Source: an uncultured Pseudovibrio sp. | GTDB taxonomy: Bacteria > Pseudomonadota > Alphaproteobacteria > Rhizobiales > Stappiaceae | Assembly (NCBI GenBank): GCA_947496145.1 | Contig: CANMBS010000005.1 | Coordinates: 124,001 to 188,000, forward strand | Reading direction: 5' to 3' | DNA length: 64,000 nucleotides | Part shown: positions 60,843 to 64,000 of the stretch, in pieces | Layout of the letters: each line of letters starts with the position of its first letter | How positions within the stretch are numbered: the stretch's first letter is position 1 | Notes under the pieces: generated by a model | What the model saw: only the letters and a program-made list of their open reading frames with translations | The model's database searches: none | Told to the model about the DNA's origin: nothing | Translations under genes and position numbers: made by a program

Positions 60843-62243
60843 CTATTTCGCAATAATTTCAGGTCCCATCATGTAGGTCGGCAGCGCCGTGGAGAGCCAC
60901 GGCAGATACGTGACCAGCACGAGGAAGACCAGTAACACCATCACAAACGGTGCAGCAGCACGCACCACCTGCACCAGACTCATGCCCGTTATGCCTGAGG
61001 TCACAAACAGGTTCAGCCCGATTGGCGGCGTGATCATACCAATCTCCATGTTCACCACCATGATGATACCCAGATGGATTGGATCAACACCCAGCTCAAT
61101 CGCAATCGGGAACACCACAGGCGCCACAATCAGCAGCAGGCCGGACGGCTCCATGAACTGGCCACCGATCAGCAGGATGATGTTGACGGCAATCAGGAAG
61201 GTGAACCAGTTAAACCCGGCTCCGATCATCCAGTCTGTAATGACCTGCGGAATGCGTTCAGCAGTCAGTGTATGGGCAAAAAGCAGCGCATTCACGATGA
61301 TAAACATCAGCATGATCGTGGTTTTGCCACTCTCAACCAGCACCTTGCGGGTATCACGATGGAAAAACGCAGGGAAGAAGTAAACTACAAGCAACCCGAT
61401 ATTGCGGAAAGCAGCTTCAAAAAGGCTCTCACCCGTTTTACGCCATTTCTTGCCTTTTAACGGTCCCATATCGCGATAAATGAACAAGGCAATCAGACAG
61501 GCATATACTGCCGCAACTGCCGCAGCTTCCGTCGGTGTGAACACACCAGCATAAATACCACCGAGAATGATCACGATCAGGAACATGCCAAAGGCAGCTT
61601 CAGCAAAAGTGGACCACAGCACATGAAAGCTCGGGAAGGGCTGCGCAGACAGATTTTTCTTGCGCGCAATGACGTAAATGGTCGCCATCAGCATCAGACC
61701 AGCCACGATGCCCGGAATAACCCCTGCAAGGAACATGCGCCCCACAGAAACGTTGGTCGCAGCCGCATAAACAACCATCACGATAGAAGGCGGGATCAGA
61801 ATACCCAGCGTACCAGCATTGGCGATAATACCAGCAGCAAACTCTTTGGAGTAACCAGCCTGACGCATAGCAGCAATCGCAATGGTCCCAATCGCAACCA
61901 CAGTCGCAGGAGAGGAACCGGACAGCGCAGCAAAGATCATACAGGCCAGCACGCCAGCCATGGCAAGGCCACCACGCACCCAGCCAACAGTTGCAACAGC
62001 AAAGTTCACGATACGACGCGCCACACCACCAGTGGACATGAAACTGGAGGCCAGAATAAAGAACGGGATCGCAAGCAGTGTAAAGTTCTGCGACGCATTA
62101 AACATCTGAATGGTCACAGAACTCATGGAGTCATGAGAGAACAGCGCGATGTAAAGAACGGAAGACAAACCAAGCGCAATGGCAATTGGTGCCCCGATAA
62201 GAAGCAGCCCAAAGAGCAGCAAAAACAGAACAGCGGTTTCCAT
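60843..62243 (-). CDS. dctM: TRAP transporter large permease DctM
   Basis: A 466-aa inner-membrane protein with about twelve helices. LLFGLLLIGAPIAIALGLSSVLYI is the first helix region. FNASQNFTLLAIPFFILASSFMS, ACMIFAALSGSSPATVVAIGTIAIAAMRQAGY and GTLGILIPPSIVMVVYAAATNVSVGRMFLAGVIPG (in parts) are DctM signatures. A 50-residue insertion (about 245-305) is larger than in most members and contains MGPLKGKKWRK. DctM carries the cation-coupled transport path. The gene follows dctQ by 5 bp. Confidence 0.95.
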   Translation of the reverse strand: METAVLFLLLFGLLLIGAPIAIALGLSSVLYIALFSHDSMSSVTIQMFNASQNFTLLAIPFFILASSFMSTGGVARRIVNFAVATVGWVRGGLAMAGVLACMIFAALSGSSPATVVAIGTIAIAAMRQAGYSKEFAAGIIANAGTLGILIPPSIVMVVYAAATNVSVGRMFLAGVIPGIVAGLMLMATIYVIARKKNLSAQPFPSFHVLWSTFAEAAFGMFLIVIILGGIYAGVFTPTEAAAVAAVYACLIALFIYRDMGPLKGKKWRKTGESLFEAAFRNIGLLVVYFFPAFFHRDTRKVLVESGKTTIMLMFIIVNALLFAHTLTAERIPQVITDWMIGAGFNWFTFLIAVNIILLIGGQFMEPSGLLLIVAPVVFPIAIELGVDPIHLGIIMVVNMEIGMITPPIGLNLFVTSGITGMSLVQVVRAAAPFVMVLLVFLVLVTYLPWLSTALPTYMMGPEIIAK

Positions 62244-62248
62244 TGGGC

Positions 62249-62884
62249 TTAGTCCTTCAGCACGTCTTTGTTTTCTTCAACGAGATCTTCAGCTTCGTGC
62301 GCAGCAATCATCGTGTCCCGTTGACCGGTCAGAATAAGCCAGCACATTTGCAGAGAACGGAAAGCAAGAAGCCCCAGACCAATAGGCATGATCACATAGC
62401 CCCACCAACGCGGAACACGCTCCTGCGTGTCAAACATCTCCTGATACCAGACAGGAAACTTAAGATCCTCCATCCCAATTCTGGAGAGCTTGTAGTACTT
62501 GGTAACATAGTCAAATGCACCGCCGGAGGAACCGCGATTGTCCAGCCCAAGCAGCCCCCCAAACCAGTCTGCATCAAACAGCAATGCCGCATAAAGCAAT
62601 GTCAGCAACGCCCCGATAAGGCCAAACGCACGAAAGATCGGTTTTGGAAACAGGCGGATAAATGCATCGACGCCAAGATGTGAGCCAATCTTCAGGCCAT
62701 AGCTCATACCGAAAAGAATAAGCCACGCAAACAGGATACGGGTAAACTGTAATGCACCGCCCCAGCCTGATGTGAAGCCGTAACGCATGACGACCTGCCA
62801 GAATGTAACCAGCGTCATCACCGCCAGAATAAGTGCAATGAAACCTTCTTCAAATGCATCGATGTATTTGTTCAGTCGAGACAA
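62249..62884 (-). CDS. dctQ: TRAP transporter small permease DctQ
   Basis: A 211-aa membrane protein with four helices. TTG 62884 is the likely start, because GGGGGAGG lies 5 nt upstream and the protein then begins SRLNKYIDAFEEGFIALILAVMTLVTFWQVVMRYGF (in part), as DctQ normally does. A GTG at 62968 would add 28 unsupported residues. LFGMSYGLKIGSHLGVDAFIR is the family core. A loop insertion of about 60 residues between the third and fourth helices is unusual for DctQ. The gene follows the first dctP by 113 bp. Confidence 0.9.
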   Translation of the reverse strand: MSRLNKYIDAFEEGFIALILAVMTLVTFWQVVMRYGFTSGWGGALQFTRILFAWLILFGMSYGLKIGSHLGVDAFIRLFPKPIFRAFGLIGALLTLLYAALLFDADWFGGLLGLDNRGSSGGAFDYVTKYYKLSRIGMEDLKFPVWYQEMFDTQERVPRWWGYVIMPIGLGLLAFRSLQMCWLILTGQRDTMIAAHEAEDLVEENKDVLKD

Positions 62885-62997
62885 TACGCCCTCCCCCAAC
62901 ACCATCAGCCACACTGCAGCAACAGCAGGCACAACACTATTGTGGCCCAGTATGGTCCCGCCCGGCACCGCCGGACGAGACTGGTCATTTTTATTGA

Positions 62998-63999
62998 TTA
63001 GTTGTTGGCTGCGACCGCAGCGTCGATCACATCCTGACCGATGTCATCAGCAAATTTGCCCCAGACTGGCTTCATCACGTCAACCCACTGCTGACGCTGC
63101 TCTGGGGTCAGACTACGGACTTCAATGCCAGACTCCATGATCTTCTGCTTGTTTGCTTCGTTAATAGCAGAAGAACGGGCGTTTGCTTCGTTAGTCGCTT
63201 CAGTAAAGATCGTCAGGAACTGCTCACGCACTTCCGGATCAAGGCTATCCAGCCATTCCTGAGAGGTTACAGCCAGATAAGACAGCAGCTGGTGGCTGGT
63301 TTCAGTAATACCGTCCTGAACCTCAAAGAACTTCTTGGTGTAGATGTTGGACCAGGTGTTTTCCTGTCCATCAACAACGCCAGTCTGCAGCGCACCATAA
63401 ACTTCTTTAAATGCAAGCTTCTGTGCGTTTGCTTCCAGTGCCTCAATCATCGCAACAGCAACGTCAGAGGTCTGAACGCGGAACTTCAGGCCAGCTGCAT
63501 CAGCAGGTGTCAGCAAAGGCTTGTTTGCGGAAAAATGCTTGATACCGTTGTAAACGTAACCAAGACCAACAAAGCCGATGTCAGACATCGCGCCCAGCAG
63601 TTCCTGACCTTTAGGACCCTGAGTAAACTTGTTCGCTGCGTCCATGTCAGAGAAAATGAAAGGAAGGTCGAACACACGGTACTTCAGTGTGTAAGCTTCA
63701 AACTTAGCAAGGGAAGGCGCAGCAATCTGAACATCGCCGAGCAGCAGTGCTTCCATCACCTTGTCATCATTAAACAGCTGAGAACTTGGGAAAACCTGCA
63801 TACAGGCCTTACCATTCATCTCGGTGTTGATGCGCTCAGCAAGTGCAGTCGCAAAATCACCTTTTGGGTGACCGGTCGCAGACACCACGTGACTGAACTT
63901 AATAACAACTTCACCCGGATCACACGCCTCAGCAGCGAAAGCCTGAGTAGCGGTGAACATGCCAGCCGCAATCGTAGCAGCACCAATAATCTTCTTCAT
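62998..63999 (-). CDS. TRAP transporter substrate-binding protein DctP (first copy)
   Basis: A 333-aa periplasmic binding protein with a signal peptide of about 22 residues (AFA cut). CDPGEVVIKFSHVVSATGHPKGDFATALAERI (in part), SSQLFNDDKVMEALLLGDVQIAAPSLAKFE (in part), GIKHFSANKPLLTP and AAGLKFRVQTSDVAVAMIEAL match the DctP family. The ATG is almost at the window edge. The ribosome-binding site lies outside. It shares most of its core with the second copy at 59684-60697. Ligands are probably dicarboxylates or related sugar acids. The pair may differ in specificity. Confidence 0.93.
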   Translation of the reverse strand: MKKIIGAATIAAGMFTATQAFAAEACDPGEVVIKFSHVVSATGHPKGDFATALAERINTEMNGKACMQVFPSSQLFNDDKVMEALLLGDVQIAAPSLAKFEAYTLKYRVFDLPFIFSDMDAANKFTQGPKGQELLGAMSDIGFVGLGYVYNGIKHFSANKPLLTPADAAGLKFRVQTSDVAVAMIEALEANAQKLAFKEVYGALQTGVVDGQENTWSNIYTKKFFEVQDGITETSHQLLSYLAVTSQEWLDSLDPEVREQFLTIFTEATNEANARSSAINEANKQKIMESGIEVRSLTPEQRQQWVDVMKPVWGKFADDIGQDVIDAAVAANN

Positions 64000-64000
64000 A

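Noticed and set aside
61623-62252. A 209-codon plus-strand frame, very His/Asn/Arg-rich
   Set aside because: Antisense to dctM. The composition is that of reversed membrane-protein codons.

Overview
The window reads as a chromosome segment of a marine alphaproteobacterium, probably of the Pseudovibrio/Stappia/Roseobacter kind. The grounds are the alphaproteobacterial heme block hemC-hemD-mic60-hemY divergent from tsaD, a mesaconyl-CoA hydratase (ethylmalonyl-CoA pathway), TRAP transporters, EF-hand proteins and moderate GC. The genus is inference. There is no rRNA, CRISPR array, integrase or complete insertion sequence. Two tRNAs are present: Arg-CCU and Thr-CGU.

Layout. 0-6.7 kb: a lipoprotein start, an SNase-domain protein, tRNA-Arg, a broken ribbon-helix-helix/EF-hand gene, lldD, a two-gene sugar operon and tRNA-Thr. 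6.8-13.6 kb: heme biosynthesis and envelope genes, divergent from tsaD. 13.6-15.4 kb: a protein-poor, repeat- and hairpin-rich stretch that looks like a phage or satellite remnant with a C4-type RNA. 15.4-25.7 kb: GNAT, TenA, an amino-acid ABC transporter with a dehydratase and an M20 amidohydrolase, then methyltransferase-EVE-YciI-gpsA-NUDIX on the minus strand. This block lies between two about 375-bp copies of one repeat in opposite orientation. 26-29 kb: a TetR regulator with tandem operators, its target gene, and asd with a Thr-rich leader peptide. 29-32 kb: an amino-acid ABC system without an ATPase. 32-33 kb: a mosaic of gene fragments, including a second copy of the asd promoter, leader peptide and first codons. 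33-50 kb: envelope and small hypothetical proteins, a YafK-like protein, an Ntn hydrolase, leuB, exporters, a secreted caspase-fold candidate, tandem amino-acid permeases and carbonic anhydrase. 50-64 kb: mch, a CZB chemoreceptor, a TrhP-like U32 protein, a PEP-mutase-family lyase with a LysR regulator, an HTH-citrate synthase fusion, and a TRAP operon with two substrate-binding proteins.

Most interesting observations. (1) asd is preceded by a 44-codon reading frame ending in a run of Thr codons, followed by hairpins and a segment complementary to the asd ribosome-binding site. A diverged second copy with the same -35 box, spacing and Thr run lies 4 kb away, attached to a truncated asd. (2) A gene would join a DNA-binding ribbon-helix-helix domain, one membrane segment and four EF-hands. 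It carries an amber codon and a -1 frameshift placed exactly on a slippery heptamer. (3) Inverted repeats bracket a block whose gpsA cluster points the wrong way relative to tsaD, which implies an inversion. (4) A C4-like antisense RNA locus and a four-hairpin array lie beside the left repeat. (5) An interleaved pair of 9- and 8-bp inverted repeats (pseudoknot topology) lies upstream of mch.

All functions come from reading the sequence and recalling protein families. No database search was run.
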